Assembly: GCF_003586305.1 (NCBI RefSeq)
Contig: NZ_QXJI01000001.1
Coordinates: forward strand, 496,001-560,000
Source: Cognatilysobacter tabacisoli
GTDB taxonomy: Bacteria > Pseudomonadota > Gammaproteobacteria > Xanthomonadales > Xanthomonadaceae
Length of the DNA: 64,000 nt
Direction: 5' to 3'
Position 1 is the first letter of the stretch. Every line of letters begins with the position of its first letter. Made by a program: the position numbers and the translations under genes. Below, one piece after another: positions 28,739-40,014 of the stretch. The notes below the pieces were generated by a model. That model worked only from the letters and a program-made list of their open reading frames with translations, did no database searches and was not told the origin of the DNA.

Positions 28739-29566
28739 TCAGTCCGCGTCGCGGAAGTCGCGCGCCTTGCTGGCGACCAGCGCGCGCGCCAGCGGTTCGG
28801 GCAGGTACTTGGCGAGCGCCGCGATCGTGCGGTTGACCGCCCCGGTGACGCAGCGCGCCTGCCCACGCTCGACCGCGTCGAGGCCTTCGCGCGCGACCGA
28901 CGCGGCGTCCTGCCACAGCCAGGGCGGCAGGCGCGAGATGCGCTCGCGCATGCCGTTCACGTCGTGGAACTCGGTGTAGGTGAAACCGGGGCACAGCGCG
29001 GTCACGTGCACGCCATGAGGCTGCATCTCCGCGTGCAGGCACTCGCTGAAGCGGATCATCAGCGCCTTGGACGCACCGTAGAGCGTGTGGCCGGCCGACG
29101 CCGGCACGAGTCCGGCCAGCGACGCGACGTTGACGATCCGGCCATAGCCACGGGACTGCATGGCGGGCGCGAACCGGTGGGTCAGTTCCGCCGGCGACGC
29201 CACCAGCACCTGCAGGAAGTCGGCATGTGTGCGCCAATCGCAAGACAGGTAGCGTCCGGGTACCCCGTACCCGGCATTGTTGACGAGGTGCGCGACGTGC
29301 AGGCCGCGCTCATCGACTGCCGACTCCAGGGCCTGAGCGCTGCGCGGGTCGGCCAGGTCCGCGGCGACGACGTGCACGTCGACCTGCGGCCGCAGGGACT
29401 GGGCCAGCGATTCGAGCCGTTCGACGCGGCGCGCGGTCAGCACCAGCGGCACGCCGCGCCGCGCGTACTCGCGCGCAAATGCCGCGCCGATGCCGCTGGA
29501 GGCGCCGGTGACCAGCGCATGGCCGCGGGAGGAGGGCGGGATTGCAGCGGATTGGTGGGCCGTCAT
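28739..29566 (-). CDS. Short-chain dehydrogenase/reductase (SDR)
   Basis: Classical SDR of 275 aa. The Rossmann glycine motif TGASSGIG is at about 20-27, followed by NNAG, the catalytic Ser of NVASLAG, and YGASK with catalytic Tyr and Lys. The Arg in LTARR after the second strand suggests NADP(H) preference. The C-terminal part (SVAREGLDAVERGQ, AKYLPEPLARALVASKAR) resembles the DltE/YdfG-like group that often sits with lipid or envelope genes. The substrate is unknown. It forms an operon with the downstream DNA glycosylase and is divergent from tpiA. Confidence 0.88.
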   Translation of the reverse strand: MTAHQSAAIPPSSRGHALVTGASSGIGAAFAREYARRGVPLVLTARRVERLESLAQSLRPQVDVHVVAADLADPRSAQALESAVDERGLHVAHLVNNAGYGVPGRYLSCDWRTHADFLQVLVASPAELTHRFAPAMQSRGYGRIVNVASLAGLVPASAGHTLYGASKALMIRFSECLHAEMQPHGVHVTALCPGFTYTEFHDVNGMRERISRLPPWLWQDAASVAREGLDAVERGQARCVTGAVNRTIAALAKYLPEPLARALVASKARDFRDAD

Positions 29567-29602
29567 GCGGGGATTATTGCCGGTGATGCCGGTGCGCTGG
29601 GC

Positions 29603-29608
29603 TAGAAT
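29603..29608 (+). promoter_or_regulatory. Candidate -10 element for tpiA-secG
   Basis: TAGAAT preceded by GC, 29 bp before the tpiA start in the divergent gap. A TTGCCG lies 20 bp upstream, which is longer than ideal. A second GCTAGAATCGC occurs inside tpiA at 30229-30239 and could drive secG separately. Confidence 0.5.
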
Positions 29609-29637
29609 TCTCGCTTTCGGATGATTGGAGTGCGCCG

Positions 29638-30390
29638 ATGCGTCGTCGGATCGTGGCGGGGAACTGGAAGCTGCATGGCGACCGCGATTTCGCGTTCAAG
29701 CTGCTCGACGAGGTCGTCGACGCGGCGGCGCCGGCGGGCGTCGAGCGGCTGATCCTGCCGCCGCTGCCGTACCTGGGCGAGCTGGTCGAGCGGTACGGAC
29801 CGCGCGGCCTGAGGTTCGGTGCCCAGGACGTCAGTGCACATGCAAAGGGCGCGTTCACCGGCGAAGTGTCCGCGGCGATGCTCAAGGACGTGGGCGCGGT
29901 GTACGGCCTGGTCGGCCATTCCGAGCGTCGCCAGCACCACGGCGAAAGCAGCCACCTCGTTGCCCGCAAGTTCGTCGCGGCCAAGGCCGCGGGTCTCGTG
30001 CCGATCCTGTGCGTCGGCGAGAGCCTCCACGAGCGCGAGGACGGCCAGACCGAGTGGCGGATCGAGGAGCAGCTCGGCCCGGTGTTCGAGCTGGCCGGCG
30101 CCTCGGCCTTCGAAGGGGCGATCGTCGCCTACGAGCCGGTCTGGGCAATCGGCACCGGCCGCACCGCCACGCCGGAGCAGGCGCAGGCCGTGCACGCATT
30201 CATTCGTGGCGAAATCGGCGCGCGCGATGCTAGAATCGCGGACTCGCTGCCGATCTTGTACGGCGGCAGCGTGAAGGCCGATAATGCCGCGTCGCTGTTC
30301 TCGCAGCCCGACGTCGACGGCGGCCTGGTCGGTGGGGCCTCGCTGGTCGCGACCGACTTCATCGCCATCGCCCAGGCGGCGGCACACTAG
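29638..30390 (+). CDS. tpiA: Triosephosphate isomerase
   Basis: Interconverts dihydroxyacetone phosphate and glyceraldehyde-3-phosphate. The 250-aa TIM barrel begins MRRRIVAGNWKLHG with the catalytic Lys in NWKLH. The catalytic His is in VGHSERR, and the catalytic Glu and flexible loop are in AYEPVWAIGTGRTATPEQ. The phosphate-binding end is ILYGGSVKADN. A GGAG ribosome site lies 7 bp before ATG 29638. The tpiA-secG-tRNA-Leu-nuo order is conserved in the family. Confidence 0.97.
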   Translation: MRRRIVAGNWKLHGDRDFAFKLLDEVVDAAAPAGVERLILPPLPYLGELVERYGPRGLRFGAQDVSAHAKGAFTGEVSAAMLKDVGAVYGLVGHSERRQHHGESSHLVARKFVAAKAAGLVPILCVGESLHEREDGQTEWRIEEQLGPVFELAGASAFEGAIVAYEPVWAIGTGRTATPEQAQAVHAFIRGEIGARDARIADSLPILYGGSVKADNAASLFSQPDVDGGLVGGASLVATDFIAIAQAAAH

Positions 30391-30410
30391 GTAATTCACG
30401 GATTCTTTCG

Positions 30411-30851
30411 ATGCTGCTGTTCGCCAACATCATCTACGTGCTGGTCGCCATCGCGATGGTCGCGCTGATCCTCATGCAGCGCGGCGCCGGTGCGCAGGCG
30501 GGCTCCGGCTTCGGCGGCGGCGCGTCCGGCACGGTGTTCGGCTCGCGCGGCTCGTCGAACTTCCTGTCCAAGGCCACCAAGTGGCTGGCGATCGCGTTCT
30601 TCGGCATCAGCCTGTTCATGGCGTGGAACCAGACGCGCCAGGCCCGCGAGGTTGCCCCGGCGGCGACCGACCTCGGCCTGATGTCGCAGGTGCCCGTCGC
30701 GCCGGCCGCAGGGCCGGCAGTTCCCGCGGCACCGGCGTCGAGCACGGCCCCGGCCGCTAGCGGCACGGTCCCGGCCGCCGCCCCGGCGCCGACGGACGTG
30801 CCGCCGGCCGCGCCGACGCAGGAACCGACGCAGCCCGCTTCTGGGGGCTGA
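30411..30851 (+). CDS. secG: Protein-export membrane protein SecG
   Basis: Small subunit of the SecYEG translocon. The 146-aa protein has two membrane spans (about 3-23, FANIIYVLVAIAMVALILMQ, and about 60-75, WLAIAFFGISLFMAW). Between them is the conserved loop GAGAQAGSGFGGGASGTVFGSRG. An Ala/Pro tail of about 65 residues, of low complexity, extends beyond the core. It lies 20 bp after tpiA. The start has no strong ribosome site. Confidence 0.95.
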   Translation: MLLFANIIYVLVAIAMVALILMQRGAGAQAGSGFGGGASGTVFGSRGSSNFLSKATKWLAIAFFGISLFMAWNQTRQAREVAPAATDLGLMSQVPVAPAAGPAVPAAPASSTAPAASGTVPAAAPAPTDVPPAAPTQEPTQPASGG

Positions 30852-30935
30852 TCCGAACACGTATCATTCGTTTCACGCGCTGCGGCCAGGATGGCCGGAG
30901 CGTCGGCCCGCGGGTCACACCGCAGCGGCCGCAAC

Positions 30936-30958
30936 GACCGGGATGGACGGTCCCGGTC
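30936..30958 (+). terminator. Hairpin downstream of secG
   Basis: Perfect 8-bp inverted repeat gaccggga / tcccggtc with a 7-nt loop in the secG to tRNA-Leu gap. There is no T tract, so termination would need help. The GATAAA at 30974-30979 just before the tRNA could be a -10 for the tRNA. Confidence 0.3.
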
Positions 30959-30987
30959 ACGGCCCAACGGCCGGATAAAAGTTTCAT

Positions 30988-31072
30988 GCCCAGATGGCGG
31001 AATTGGTAGACGCACTACCTTGAGGTGGTAGCGACTTCGGTCGTGGGGGTTCGAGTCCCCCTTTGGGCACCA
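30988..31072 (+). tRNA. tRNA-Leu (anticodon GAG)
   Basis: An 85-nt class II tRNA. The acceptor stem is GCCCAGA / TTTGGGC with one G-T pair, followed by A73 and an encoded CCA. The anticodon stem is CTACC/GGTAG with loop TTGAGGT, giving anticodon GAG for CUC/CUU. A variable arm (cgacttcggtcg) and T arm (GGGGGTTCGAGTCCCCC) follow. It lies between secG and the nuo operon. Confidence 0.97.
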
Positions 31073-31099
31073 TATCCAGCAACACCAGCTCCAAGAGTG

Positions 31100-31170
31100 G
31101 GCCCGCGCGGCGGGCCTGACGCGCGGCACGGACGGGTGCCGCCGAGCCAAGGCCGCGGTTGTCCGCGGCC
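31100..31170 (+). promoter_or_regulatory. Two hairpins in the leader upstream of nuoA
   Basis: The 128-bp gap between tRNA-Leu and nuoA holds two perfect inverted repeats. The first is GGCCCGC-gcg-GCGGGCC (31100-31116). The second is GGCCGCGG-ttgt-CCGCGGCC (31151-31170), which ends 30 bp before the nuoA start. Neither has a T tract. They may act as processing or stability elements between the tRNA and the 15-kb nuo transcript, or in factor-dependent termination. No clear nuo promoter is visible in the gap. Confidence 0.4.
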
Positions 31171-31200
31171 GTCGCCTTGAGTGAAGCCGAGAGAACACAC

Positions 31201-31557
31201 GTGCTGGCCGAATACCTGCCGACCCTGCTGTTCCTGATCGTCGCCGGCGGTATCGGCGTCGCCCTGCTGGTGGTGGGCCAGGTGCTCGGACCCAGGCGTC
31301 CGACCGTCGAGAAGCTCGCCCCGTACGAATGCGGCTTCGAGGCCTTCGAGGACGCGCGCATGCAGTTCGACGTGCGCTACTACCTCATCGCGATCCAGTT
31401 CATCATTTTCGATCTCGAGATCATCTTCATCGTCCCGTGGACGCTGGTGTACGCCGAGCTCGGCGCGCGCTCGCTGGTGACGATGGGCCTGTTCGTCGGG
31501 ATGCTGCTGCTGGGGTTCGTCTACGTGTGGAAGAAGGGCGCGCTGGAATGGGAGTGA
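31201..31557 (+). CDS. nuoA: NADH-quinone oxidoreductase subunit A
   Basis: Small membrane subunit of complex I at the junction with the peripheral arm. The 118-aa protein has three membrane spans ([59 protein letters not shown]). It contains the conserved loop [21 protein letters not shown], whose Cys is accessible in the deactive state of homologues. GTG 31201 with GAGAG about 7 bp upstream is chosen over an in-frame upstream start at 31159, because the conserved region starts there. Confidence 0.95.
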   Translation: MLAEYLPTLLFLIVAGGIGVALLVVGQVLGPRRPTVEKLAPYECGFEAFEDARMQFDVRYYLIAIQFIIFDLEIIFIVPWTLVYAELGARSLVTMGLFVGMLLLGFVYVWKKGALEWE

Positions 31558-31561
31558 TGCC

Positions 31562-31562
31562 G
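31562..31562 (+). other. Start of the tightly packed nuo cistrons (spacing note)
   Basis: From here the cistrons nuoA-L run with gaps of 48 bp or less and four 4-bp overlaps: nuoC/D, F/G, G/H and J/K. The longest gap is 78 bp before nuoN. No internal terminator or strong promoter is seen, so nuoA-N is read as one operon. Confidence 0.8.
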
Positions 31563-32134
31563 TGAGCCTCGTTCAGACCGTCTCCAACCTGATGCACAAC
31601 CCGCTGCCCGAAGGGCGGCTGGACGACATCCTGCTGCCGGAAGCCGACAACCCGGTGATGCAGCAGGGTTTCGTGACTACGAACCTCGACACCCTGTGGA
31701 ACTGGGCGCGCACCGGCTCGATGTGGCCGATGACCTTCGGCCTGGCCTGCTGCGCGGTCGAGATGATGCACGCCGGCGCCGCGCGCCTGGACCTGGACCG
31801 CTACGGCGTGGTGTTCCGCCCGTCGCCGCGCCAGTCCGACGTGATGATCGTGGCCGGCACGCTGGTCAACAAGATGGCCCCGGCGCTGCGCAAGGTCTAC
31901 GACCAGATGCCCGACCCGAAGTGGGTCATCTCGATGGGCAGCTGCGCCAACGGCGGTGGCTACTACCACTACTCGTACTCGGTCGTCCGCGGCTGCGACC
32001 GCATCGTGCCGGTCGACGTCTACGTGCCGGGCTGTCCGCCGACCGCCGAGGCGCTGGTGTACGGCATCCTGCAGCTGCAGAAGAAGATCCGTCGCGGCAC
32101 CAACTTCGGCGACCAGAAGCAGGGTGTGCGCTGA
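31562..32134 (+). CDS. nuoB: NADH-quinone oxidoreductase subunit B
   Basis: Carries the terminal cluster N2, the direct electron donor to quinone. The protein is 190 aa from GTG 31562, 4 bp after nuoA. The adjacent cysteines in [10 protein letters not shown], then GSCANGG and [11 protein letters not shown], supply the four ligands of N2. The N-terminal region ([20 protein letters not shown]) is the conserved membrane-facing helix. The C-terminus is basic ([14 protein letters not shown]). Confidence 0.97.
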   Translation: MSLVQTVSNLMHNPLPEGRLDDILLPEADNPVMQQGFVTTNLDTLWNWARTGSMWPMTFGLACCAVEMMHAGAARLDLDRYGVVFRPSPRQSDVMIVAGTLVNKMAPALRKVYDQMPDPKWVISMGSCANGGGYYHYSYSVVRGCDRIVPVDVYVPGCPPTAEALVYGILQLQKKIRRGTNFGDQKQGVR

Positions 32135-32135
32135 C

Positions 32136-32882
32136 ATGGCGGGCACCGTTGCGGCACTGATCGAGCGCCTGCGCGCGCGTTTCGCGGACGCGGCCATCCA
32201 CGTGGCCGAGCCGCGCGGCGAGGTGACCCTCGAGGTCGCCGCGTCGGACTGGCTGGACGCCGCCACCGCGCTGCGCAACGAATTCGGCTTCGAGGTCTGT
32301 GTCGACGTCAGCGGCGTCGACTACCTCAGCTACGGAAGCGACGAGTGGGACACCGAGGTGTCCTCGGAAGGCTTCTCGCGCGGCGTGGAAGGCAAGAGCG
32401 CCGGCCGCTTCCGCTGGGGCGAGGCGGTCAACGCCTCGGGCCTGGTGCCGGCGCGCCGCTTCGCCGCGGTGGCCCACCTGCTGTCGTGCCAGCACAACCA
32501 GCGCGTGCGGCTGCGCACCTTCGCCGAGAACGACGACCTGCCGGTCGTGGCGTCGCTGACCGGCGTCTGGCCCGGCACCAACTGGTTCGAGCGCGAGGCG
32601 TTCGATCTGTACGGCATCATCTTCGACGGCCATCCGGACCTGCGCCGGATCCTGACCGACTACGGTTTCGTCGGCCACCCGTTCCGCAAGGACTTCCCGC
32701 TGATCGGCAACGTCGAGGTCCGCTACGACGCCGACAAGCGCCGCGTCGTGTACGAGCCGGTGACGTCTGTCGAGCCGCGCGTCGGCGTGCCGCGCGTGAT
32801 CCGCGATGACGCGCGCTACCAGACCGCGGTGGCGGAAGGGCAGGCGCGCATGGCCGCCCACCAGGCGGAGGTGAAGAAGTGA
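32136..32882 (+). CDS. nuoC: NADH-quinone oxidoreductase subunit C
   Basis: The 30-kDa-type peripheral subunit, 248 aa, here a separate gene rather than the NuoCD fusion of E. coli. The family signature is [29 protein letters not shown] followed by [10 protein letters not shown]. It begins one base after the nuoB stop and overlaps nuoD by 4 bp (GTGA). It has no cofactors and stabilises the NuoD-NuoB-quinone site. Confidence 0.95.
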   Translation: MAGTVAALIERLRARFADAAIHVAEPRGEVTLEVAASDWLDAATALRNEFGFEVCVDVSGVDYLSYGSDEWDTEVSSEGFSRGVEGKSAGRFRWGEAVNASGLVPARRFAAVAHLLSCQHNQRVRLRTFAENDDLPVVASLTGVWPGTNWFEREAFDLYGIIFDGHPDLRRILTDYGFVGHPFRKDFPLIGNVEVRYDADKRRVVYEPVTSVEPRVGVPRVIRDDARYQTAVAEGQARMAAHQAEVKK

Positions 32883-34180
32883 ACGCACCGCTGCGCCATG
32901 GCGCTTCCAGCACGTCCGGCCTGCTCAACGCCGAGATCCGCAACTACACGCTGAACTTCGGCCCGCAGCATCCGGCCGCGCATGGCGTGCTTCGCCTGAT
33001 CCTTGAAATGGACGGCGAGGTGGTGCAGCGTGCCGACCCTCACGTGGGCCTGCTCCATCGCGGCACCGAGAAGCTGGCCGAGTCCAAGCCGTTCAACCAG
33101 TCGATCGGCTACATGGACCGGCTCGACTACGTCTCGATGATGTGCAACGAGCACGCCTACGTGCTCGCGATCGAACGGCTGATGGGGATCGAGGCGCCGG
33201 AGCGGGCGCAGTGGATCCGCACGATGTTCGACGAGATCACCCGCATCCTGAACCACCTGATGTGGGTCGGGTCGAACGCGCTCGACCTCGGCGCGATGGC
33301 GGTGTTCCTGTACGCGTTCCGCGAGCGCGAAGAGCTGATGGACTGCTACGAGGCGGTGTCGGGCGCGCGCATGCACGCCGCGTACTACCGCCCGGGCGGC
33401 GTCTATCGCGACCTGCCGGCGCAGATGCCGCGCTACAAGGAGTCGCCGTGGCGCAAGGGCCAGAACCTCAAGCGCTTCAACGAGTGGCGCGAGGGGTCGA
33501 TGCTCGACTACCTCGAGCGCTTCACCGAGGACTTCCCGAAGCGCGTCGATGAATACGAAACGCTGCTGACCGAGAACCGCATCTGGAAGCAGCGCACCGT
33601 CGGCGTGGGCGTGATCCCGCCGGAGAAGGCGCTGGCGTGGGGCATGAGCGGCCCGATGATCCGCGGCTCCGGCATCGCCTGGGACCTGCGCAAGAAGCAG
33701 CCCTACGCGCGCTACGCCGACGTGGACTTCGACATTCCGGTGGGCACCAACGGCGACTGTTACGACCGCTACCTGGTCCGCGTCGCCGAGATGCGCGAGT
33801 CCAACCGCATCATCCAGCAGTGCGTGAAGTGGCTGAAGGCCAATCCGGGCCCGGTCATCATCGACAACTTCAAGGTCGCGCCGCCGTCCCGCGAGGGGAT
33901 GAAGGACGACATGGAAGCGCTGATCCACCACTTCAAGCTGTTCTCCGAGGGCTATTGCGTGCCGGCCGGCGAGACCTACGCCGCGGTCGAAGCGCCCAAG
34001 GGCGAGTTCGGCTGCTACCTGGTGTCGGACGGGGCAAACAAGCCGTTCCGCGTGAAGCTGCGCGCGCCGGGCTTCGCCCACCTGTCGTCGATGGACGAGG
34101 TCGTCAAGGGCCACATGCTGGCCGACGTGGTGGCGATGATCGGCACCTACGACATCGTGTTCGGCGAGATTGACCGTTAA
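32879..34180 (+). CDS. nuoD: NADH-quinone oxidoreductase subunit D
   Basis: The 49-kDa-type subunit forming the quinone cavity with NuoB and NuoH. The protein is 433 aa from GTG 32879 (overlap with nuoC). The conserved [15 protein letters not shown] contains the quinone-contacting His region. [12 protein letters not shown] and [12 protein letters not shown] follow, and the C-terminus ends [19 protein letters not shown]. It is complete, with no unusual insertion. Confidence 0.97.
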   Translation: MNAPLRHGASSTSGLLNAEIRNYTLNFGPQHPAAHGVLRLILEMDGEVVQRADPHVGLLHRGTEKLAESKPFNQSIGYMDRLDYVSMMCNEHAYVLAIERLMGIEAPERAQWIRTMFDEITRILNHLMWVGSNALDLGAMAVFLYAFREREELMDCYEAVSGARMHAAYYRPGGVYRDLPAQMPRYKESPWRKGQNLKRFNEWREGSMLDYLERFTEDFPKRVDEYETLLTENRIWKQRTVGVGVIPPEKALAWGMSGPMIRGSGIAWDLRKKQPYARYADVDFDIPVGTNGDCYDRYLVRVAEMRESNRIIQQCVKWLKANPGPVIIDNFKVAPPSREGMKDDMEALIHHFKLFSEGYCVPAGETYAAVEAPKGEFGCYLVSDGANKPFRVKLRAPGFAHLSSMDEVVKGHMLADVVAMIGTYDIVFGEIDR

Positions 34181-34228
34181 GGCGGAGCGCGCCGGCCAGC
34201 GTGCGGGCGCCGTTGAGGATTCGAGCGA

Positions 34229-34756
34229 ATGAAGGCGACAGGCAATTTCGAGGCCACCCAGCACGTCGACCCGATGGTCGCGCTGAGCGACGCCACGCGT
34301 GCGCACATCGACCACTGGCTGGCGAAGTTCCCGCCGGACCGCAAACGGTCGGCGGTGCTGCAGGGCCTGCATGCCGCGCAGGAACAGAACGGCGGCTGGC
34401 TGAGCGACGAGCTGATCGCGGCGGTGGCCAAGTACCTCGGCCTGCCGCCGGTGTGGGCCTACGAGGTCGCGAGCTTCTACTCGATGTTCGAGACCCAGAA
34501 GGTCGGCCGCCACAACGTCGCGTTCTGCACCAACATCAGCTGCTGGCTCAACGGCGCCGAGGACCTCGTCGCCCACGCCGAGAAGAAGCTCGGCTGCAAG
34601 CTGGGCGAGTCCACCGCCGACGGCCGCATCTTCCTCAAGCGCGAGGAAGAGTGCCTGGCCGCGTGCGCCGGTGCGCCGATGGCGGTGATCAACGGCCACT
34701 ACCACGAGAAGCTCGACGCGGCGAAGGTCGACGAGCTGCTCGACGGCCTGAAGTGA
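34229..34756 (+). CDS. nuoE: NADH-quinone oxidoreductase subunit E
   Basis: The 24-kDa-type thioredoxin-like subunit, 175 aa, carrying the off-pathway 2Fe-2S cluster N1a. The ligands are seen as CTNISC and ECLAAC. The N-terminal helical part includes AVLQGLHAAQEQNGGWLSD. The 48-bp gap after nuoD is the widest in the first half of the operon. Confidence 0.95.
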   Translation: MKATGNFEATQHVDPMVALSDATRAHIDHWLAKFPPDRKRSAVLQGLHAAQEQNGGWLSDELIAAVAKYLGLPPVWAYEVASFYSMFETQKVGRHNVAFCTNISCWLNGAEDLVAHAEKKLGCKLGESTADGRIFLKREEECLAACAGAPMAVINGHYHEKLDAAKVDELLDGLK

Positions 34757-34769
34757 GGCGGACAATCGA

Positions 34770-36130
<1,361 letters not shown>

Positions 36131-36134
<4 letters not shown>

Positions 36135-38371
36135 GCGACGTCGTGAATGCGCCGGCCGCGCCGGTCGTCCCGGAAGGCCACGTCGCGATCGAGATCGACG
36201 GCGTCGCGATGACCGCGCCGAAGGGCTCGATGATCATCCAGGCCGCCGACAAGGCCGGCATCCCGATCCCGCGCTTCTGCTACCACGACAAGCTGAGCAT
36301 CGCGGCCAACTGCCGCATGTGTCTGGTCGAAGTCGAGAAGATGCCCAAGCCGGCGCCGGCCTGCGCCACGCCGGTGATGGACGGCATGAAGGTCGTCACC
36401 CGCAGCGACAAGGCGCTGAAGTCGCAGCGCAACGTGATGGAGTTCCTGCTGGTCAACCACCCGCTGGACTGCCCGATCTGCGACCAGGGCGGCGAGTGCG
36501 AGCTGCAGGACCTGTCGATGGGTTACGGCCGATCGGTCAGCCGCTTCGCCGAGCGCAAGCGCGTCGTGCCGGACGAGGACATCGGCCCGCTGGTCGCCAC
36601 CGAGATGACCCGCTGCATCCAGTGCACGCGCTGCGTGCGCTTCACCGCGGAGATCGCCGGTACGTACGAGCTGGGCGGCATGTACCGCGGCGAGAACCTG
36701 CAGATCGGCACCTACGACGGCAAGCCGTTGACGACCGAGCTGTCGGGCAACGTCATCGACGTGTGCCCGGTCGGCGCGCTGACCAACAAGGTGTTCCAGT
36801 TCAAGGCCCGTCCGTGGGAGCTGGTCGCGCGCGAGTCGCTCGGCTACCACGACGCGCTGGGCAGTAACCTGTTCCTGCACGTGCGCCGCGGCGACGTGCT
36901 GCGCACGGTGCCGCGCGACAACGACTCGGTCAACGAGTGCTGGCTGTCCGACCGCGACCGCTACTCGCACCAGGGCCTGTACGCCGACGACCGCGCGATC
37001 GTGCCGATGATCAAGCTCGCCGGCGAATGGCGCGACGCCACGTGGGACGAGGCGCTCGCCCGCGCCGCGCAGATCCTGCGCGACAACGGCGGCGACAATC
37101 TCGGCATCCTGGTCCATCCGGCAACCTCGAACGAGGAGGGCGCGCTGTTGGCGGCAATGGCGCAGGGCCTGGGCACCGGCAACCTCGACCACCGCATTTC
37201 GCAGCACGACCTGTCCGATGCCGCCGTCGCCGCGCCTTTCGCGATGCCGGTCGCTGAACTCGAATCGGCCGACGTTATCGTCATCGTCGGCTCGAACCTG
37301 CGCCATGAACTGCCGCTGGTCCACCAGCGCGTGCGCAAGGCGGCGCTGAAGGGCGCCAAGGTGCACGTGGTCAACCCGGTCGACTTCGACGTGACGTTCG
37401 ACGTGGCGTCCAAGCACCTCGTCGCGCCGTCGCAGCTGGCGGCCACGCTGGCCGGCCCGGCGATCGCCGAGGCGCTGTCGGGCGCCAGCCGGGCCGCGAT
37501 CATCGTCGGCGCGCTCGCCGAGAACGGCGTGCACGCCGCGGCGATCCGCCAGGCGGCGAGCAATCTGGCGGCCGCGACCGGCGCCAGGCTATGCCGCGTC
37601 CCGCAGGGCGCCAACGCCGTCGGTCTCACCGACTATGGCGTCCTGCCGACCGCGCGCGACGCGCGCGACATGCTCGCGCAGCCGCGGTCCGGCTACGTGA
37701 TCTACGGAATCGAACCCGGCCTCGACTTCGCCGACGCGGCCACCGCGAACCGCGCCCTCGGCGCCGCCCAGGTCGTTGCGTTCAGCCATTTCGCCTGCCG
37801 CTCGACCCGCGCCGTCGCCGACGTGATCCTGCCGATCGGCGCGCTGCCCGAGATCGACGCGACGTTGACCAACCTCGACGGCCGCCAGCAGTCCGCGGTC
37901 GCCGGCGGTAAGTTGCCGGGCCAGACCCGTGCGGGCTGGCGCGTACTCCGTGCCCTCGGTGGCGAGCTCGGCCTGCCGGGCTTCGATTTCGTCGATCTCG
38001 CCGGCGCGCGCGCCGCGATGGCGATGCGTGACGTCGCTCCGGTCGCCGGCAGTGCGCCGGCCACTGGAAGCGAGGGTCTCGAACTCGCCGTCAGCTCCGC
38101 CATCTACCGCACCGACGGCGTCGTCCGCCGCGCGGCCGCCCTGCAGTCGCACCCGCTGAACCTCGCCCCGCGTGCGGTGGTGCACCCGGACGACGCGCAG
38201 GCGCTCGGCCTCGCCGATGGCACGGTGGCCGGGTTTACCGCCGATGCCGGCACCGCCACGCTTCCGGTGTCGACCAGCGCCAAGGTCGCGCGCGGCACGG
38301 TGTGGGTCGAGGGTGGACATGGCGCGACCGCGCCGCTCGGCGCCGCACGCGTGCAGGCGGGGAGGGCATGA
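36131..38371 (+). CDS. nuoG: NADH-quinone oxidoreductase subunit G
   Basis: The 75-kDa-type subunit, 746 aa. The N-terminal ferredoxin domain has a 2Fe-2S site ([15 protein letters not shown] with a later Cys). Next comes the His/Cys site [14 protein letters not shown] for N5, then CIQCTRC with CPVGAL for N4. The extra N7 cluster of E. coli NuoG is absent: the equivalent stretch reads [14 protein letters not shown] without the CxxCxxxC pattern. The remaining 500 residues are a molybdopterin-oxidoreductase-like domain without catalytic function, and its last third is Ala-rich. It overlaps nuoF and nuoH by 4 bp each. Confidence 0.95.
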
Positions 38372-39483
38372 GCACCATGGAACTGCTGAACTCGATCCTC
38401 CAGGCCGGCGTGGGCCAGATGCTGACCACCAACGTCGTCGACCCGTTCCACGGCTGGCTGACGGGCTTCGGCGCCGTCGGCGCGCTGGCGTGGATCGTGG
38501 TGAAGATCCTGCTGATCGCGATGCCGGTGATCATCACCGTGGCGTTCTACGTGGTCTGGGAGCGCAAGCTGATCGGCTGGATGCACGTGCGCCACGGGCC
38601 GATGTACGTCGGCATGGGCATCCTCCAGGCCTTCGCGGACGTCTTCAAGCTGCTGTTCAAGGAAGTCATCCAGCCCACGCGCGCCGAGCCGTTCCTGTTC
38701 AAGCTCGCGCCGCTGCTGGCGCTGGCGCCGGCGTTCGCGGCGTGGGCGGTGGTGCCGTTCGACGCGCAGGTCGTGCTTTCGAACGCCAACGCCGGCCTGC
38801 TGTACCTGCTGGCGATGACCTCGCTGGGCGTGTACGGCGTGATCCTCGCCGGCTGGGCATCGAACTCGAAGTACGCGTTCCTCGGTGCGATGCGCGCGGC
38901 GGCGCAGGTGGTCAGCTACGAGATCGCGATGGGCTTCGCGCTGGTCGGCGTGCTGATCGCCTCGCGCAGCCTCAACCTCAGCGACATCGTCATGGCGCAG
39001 GCCGGCAACGCCGGCGCGTTCGAGTGGTTCTGGCTGCCGCTGCTGCCGCTGTTCGTCGTGTACTTCATCTCCGGCGTGGCCGAGACCAACCGCGCGCCGT
39101 TCGACGTGGTCGAAGGCGAGTCCGAGATCGTCGCCGGCCACATGGTCGAGTACTCCGGCTCGGCGTTCTCGCTGTTCTTCCTGGCCGAGTACGCGAACAT
39201 GATCCTGGTCAGCTTCCTGACCTCGATCTTCTTCCTCGGCGGCTGGCTCAGCCCGTTCCACGGCCTGGGGATTCCGTTCCTGTCGGTCGACGGCTGGTGG
39301 TGGCTGCTGCTGAAGGTGTTCTTCTTCGCCAGCTGCTTCATCTGGTTCCGCGCCTCGTTCCCGCGCTACCGCTATGACCAGATCATGCGGCTGGGCTGGA
39401 AGGTGTTCATCCCGTTGACCATCGTGTGGATCGCCGTCACCGCGCTGATGGCCTTCTTCGACGTCTTCACGCCGGGCCGGTAA
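38368..39483 (+). CDS. nuoH: NADH-quinone oxidoreductase subunit H
   Basis: ND1-type membrane subunit, 371 aa, with about eight spans, which joins the membrane arm to the quinone channel. Conserved segments are [21 protein letters not shown] (the E-R-K loop), [20 protein letters not shown] (acidic loop near the quinone), and [20 protein letters not shown]. It starts at ATG 38368, overlapping nuoG. Confidence 0.96.
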   Translation: MSTMELLNSILQAGVGQMLTTNVVDPFHGWLTGFGAVGALAWIVVKILLIAMPVIITVAFYVVWERKLIGWMHVRHGPMYVGMGILQAFADVFKLLFKEVIQPTRAEPFLFKLAPLLALAPAFAAWAVVPFDAQVVLSNANAGLLYLLAMTSLGVYGVILAGWASNSKYAFLGAMRAAAQVVSYEIAMGFALVGVLIASRSLNLSDIVMAQAGNAGAFEWFWLPLLPLFVVYFISGVAETNRAPFDVVEGESEIVAGHMVEYSGSAFSLFFLAEYANMILVSFLTSIFFLGGWLSPFHGLGIPFLSVDGWWWLLLKVFFFASCFIWFRASFPRYRYDQIMRLGWKVFIPLTIVWIAVTALMAFFDVFTPGR

Positions 39484-39503
39484 GCAAGGCAGCCAGGGCA
39501 GAC

Positions 39504-40007
39504 ATGAATCAGAACCGTAAATTCACGGTGGTCGGCTACCTCAAGAGCCTGCTGCTGATCGAGCTCGCACAGGGGCTTTGGCTGACGCTGAAGTACCTGT
39601 TCAAGCCGAAGTACACGCTGATGTACCCGATGGAGAAGACGCCGCAGTCGCCGCGCTTCCGCGGCATCCACGCGCTGCGCCGCTACCCGAACGGCGAAGA
39701 GCGCTGCATCGCGTGCAAGCTGTGCGAGGCCGTGTGCCCGGCGCTGGCCATCACGATCGACTCGGAGAAGCGCGCCGACGGCACCCGCCGCACGACGCGC
39801 TACGACATCGACCTGTTCAAGTGCATCTTCTGCGGGTTCTGCGAGGAGTCGTGCCCGGTCGACTCGATCGTGGAGACGCACATCCACGAGTACCACTTCG
39901 ACCAGCGCGGCCAGAACGTGCTCACCAAGCCCAAGCTGCTGGCCATCGGCGACCGCCTCGAGGCGGAAATCGCCGAGCGCCGCGCCGCCGACGCGCCTTT
40001 CCGCTGA
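39504..40007 (+). CDS. nuoI: NADH-quinone oxidoreductase subunit I
   Basis: TYKY-type subunit with clusters N6a and N6b, 167 aa. Two 8Fe ferredoxin motifs are complete: [12 protein letters not shown] and [12 protein letters not shown]. The N-terminal amphipathic part ([23 protein letters not shown]) rests on the membrane. ATG 39504 is preferred; the frame upstream runs back into nuoH. Confidence 0.97.
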   Translation: MNQNRKFTVVGYLKSLLLIELAQGLWLTLKYLFKPKYTLMYPMEKTPQSPRFRGIHALRRYPNGEERCIACKLCEAVCPALAITIDSEKRADGTRRTTRYDIDLFKCIFCGFCEESCPVDSIVETHIHEYHFDQRGQNVLTKPKLLAIGDRLEAEIAERRAADAPFR

Positions 40008-40014
40008 GGACGCC

